Part shown: in pieces, positions 5,755-6,539 of the stretch
How positions within the stretch are numbered: the stretch's first letter is position 1
How the letters are laid out: each line of letters starts with the position of its first letter
Source: an uncultured Microbacterium sp.
GTDB lineage: Bacteria > Actinomycetota > Actinomycetes > Actinomycetales > Microbacteriaceae
Direction of reading: 5' to 3'
DNA length: 6,539 bases
Assembly: GCA_937926065.1 (NCBI GenBank)
Contig: CALANM010000224.1
Span: 1 to 6,539, forward strand
The notes under the pieces: generated by a model
What the model was told of the DNA's origin: nothing
The model's input: the letters and a program-made list of their open reading frames with translations, nothing else
The model's database searches: none
Position numbers and translations under genes: made by a program

Positions 5755-5816
5755 CTAGCGTCGGGGACCATCGCCGTCCACCCTCTGTCGACCCCCGCGC
5801 AGTCGGTCTAGCGTCG
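5755..5816 (+). repeat. Direct repeat CTAGCGTCG (two copies) upstream of the peptide transporter
   Basis: The nonamer CTAGCGTCG occurs at 5755-5763 and again at 5808-5816, 53 nt apart. The second copy contains the predicted -10 box. The first could be an alternative upstream -10 or half of a regulator site. Confidence 0.3.
5809..5814 (+). promoter_or_regulatory. Leaderless-type -10 box of the peptide transporter gene
   Basis: TAGCGT is followed by 6 nt (cgacgt) and then the ATG at 5821. There is no Shine-Dalgarno in the preceding 15 nt. This indicates that the transporter has its own promoter in the 80-nt gap after the MFS gene. Confidence 0.45.
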
Positions 5817-5820
5817 ACGT

Positions 5821-6539
5821 ATGGACGAGTCGAACGCGCAGGCCCCCGCCGACGCCCCTGGCCCCGACGCGGGCACCCGCTCCGCCGGCAGTCGAGACAC
5901 GCGATTCTTCGGCCAGCCCTGGGCGCTCGCCCACGTGTTCGGGGTCGAGATGTGGGAGCGGTTCAGCTTCTACGGCATGCAGGGAATCCTGCTCATCTAC
6001 CTGTACTACTCCGCGACGCAGGGCGGCCTCGGCGTCGACGAGGGAGTCGCGACCGGCATCGTCGGCGCTTACGGCGGCGCGGTGTACCTGTCGACGATCC
6101 TCGGCGCATGGGTCGCCGACCGGCTCCTGGGCGCCGAGCGCGTGCTGTTCGTCAGCGCCATCGTCATCATGTGCGGCCACGTCGCCCTGGCACTCCTCCC
6201 CGGATTCCTCGGCGTCGGCATCGGCCTCATCCTCGTGGCGGTGGGCTCGGGCGGCCTCAAGGCGACCGCGACAAGCGTCGTCGGCACGCTCTACAGCGCC
6301 GAGGACACGAGACGGGATGCCGGATTCTCGCTGTTCTACCTCGGCATCAACCTCGGCGCGTTCTTCGGCCCCCTGCTCACCGGGCTCCTGCAGAGCTCGC
6401 TCGGCTTCCACTGGGGCTTCGGCCTCGCCGCCGTCGGCATGGCCGCGGGGCTGGTGCAGTACTCGTTCGGCCGTCGTGCGCTGCCGGTTGAGGCGCGAGA
6501 GATCCCGAACCCGCTCCCCCGTGCCCGCCTGCCGCTCGT
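5821..6539 (+). CDS. POT/PTR2-family peptide MFS transporter (3' end beyond window)
   Basis: The first 239 codons of a proton-coupled oligopeptide transporter are present, and the gene runs off the right edge. The POT signature ExxERFxxYG is E43-MW-E46-R47-FSFYG on helix 1, where the two Glu and Arg couple protons to peptide binding. GAYGGAVYLSTILGAWVADRLLGAERV (82-108) is the helix 2-3 loop with the ADRxLG motif. GSGGLKATATSVVG (142-155) carries the conserved helix 4 Lys147, though the usual Pro-Asn after the Lys is Ala-Thr. FSLFYLGINLGAFFGP (169-184) matches the second PTR2 signature. Residues 1-27 are a hydrophilic, probably disordered tail rich in Ala, Pro and Asp. The protein should import di- or tripeptides. 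About half of a normal-length protein is visible. The start at ATG 5821 is set by the leaderless-type promoter. Confidence 0.93.
   Translation, partial: MDESNAQAPADAPGPDAGTRSAGSRDTRFFGQPWALAHVFGVEMWERFSFYGMQGILLIYLYYSATQGGLGVDEGVATGIVGAYGGAVYLSTILGAWVADRLLGAERVLFVSAIVIMCGHVALALLPGFLGVGIGLILVAVGSGGLKATATSVVGTLYSAEDTRRDAGFSLFYLGINLGAFFGPLLTGLLQSSLGFHWGFGLAAVGMAAGLVQYSFGRRALPVEAREIPNPLPRARLPL

Noticed and set aside
1..6539. tRNA, rRNA, CRISPR arrays, insertion sequence ends or attachment sites
   Set aside because: No regularly spaced repeats, transposase motifs, tRNA-like cloverleaf or flanking target duplications were seen by eye.

Overview
The window is high-GC DNA (roughly 70% by eye) with strong third-position G/C bias. 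Actinobacterial gene families dominate, and several genes show TAnnnT boxes just upstream of the start codon. This fits an actinobacterium, most likely Microbacteriaceae and perhaps Microbacterium. That placement is inferred from composition and gene style; no rRNA or other phylogenetic marker is present.

Left part (1-2510, minus strand, read right to left). A compact run of five genes looks like one operon. It starts with a cyclase-family metal-dependent hydrolase (2510-1830). Next is a 134-aa conserved-looking hypothetical protein whose GTG start overlaps the cyclase stop (1833-1429). Then come an overlooked 36-residue Arg-rich small ORF with a good ribosome binding site (1369-1259) and, 4 nt later, an enolase-superfamily enzyme of the N-succinylamino acid racemase / o-succinylbenzoate synthase type (1254-127). 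The last is the first 27 codons of a lipoprotein that runs off the left edge (81-1).

Middle (2511-4233). An AbiEi-type antitoxin/regulator gene (2703-3443, plus strand) has an AT-rich promoter embedded in a 40-bp imperfect palindrome and has no AbiEii toxin partner beside it. It is followed convergently by a GNAT acetyltransferase (4233-3529, minus strand) that resembles the COG3375 family.

Right part (4234-6539, plus strand). A 14-helix DHA2-type MFS exporter (4307-5740) starts divergently from the GNAT gene. It is followed by a proton-dependent oligopeptide transporter (POT/PTR2) cut by the right edge (5821-6539).

How they may work together. The racemase, the GNAT enzyme and the amidase-like cyclase lie on the same strand. 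They could be parts of an N-acyl amino acid route, analogous to the known succinyltransferase / N-succinylamino acid racemase / desuccinylase conversion of D- to L-amino acids. The AbiEi gene sits between the GNAT gene and the rest and may be an insertion. This is a hypothesis. No single clearly novel system stands out. The points most worth checking are the coupled small ORF, the AbiEi operator palindrome, the three leaderless-type promoters, and the altered metal site of the cyclase.
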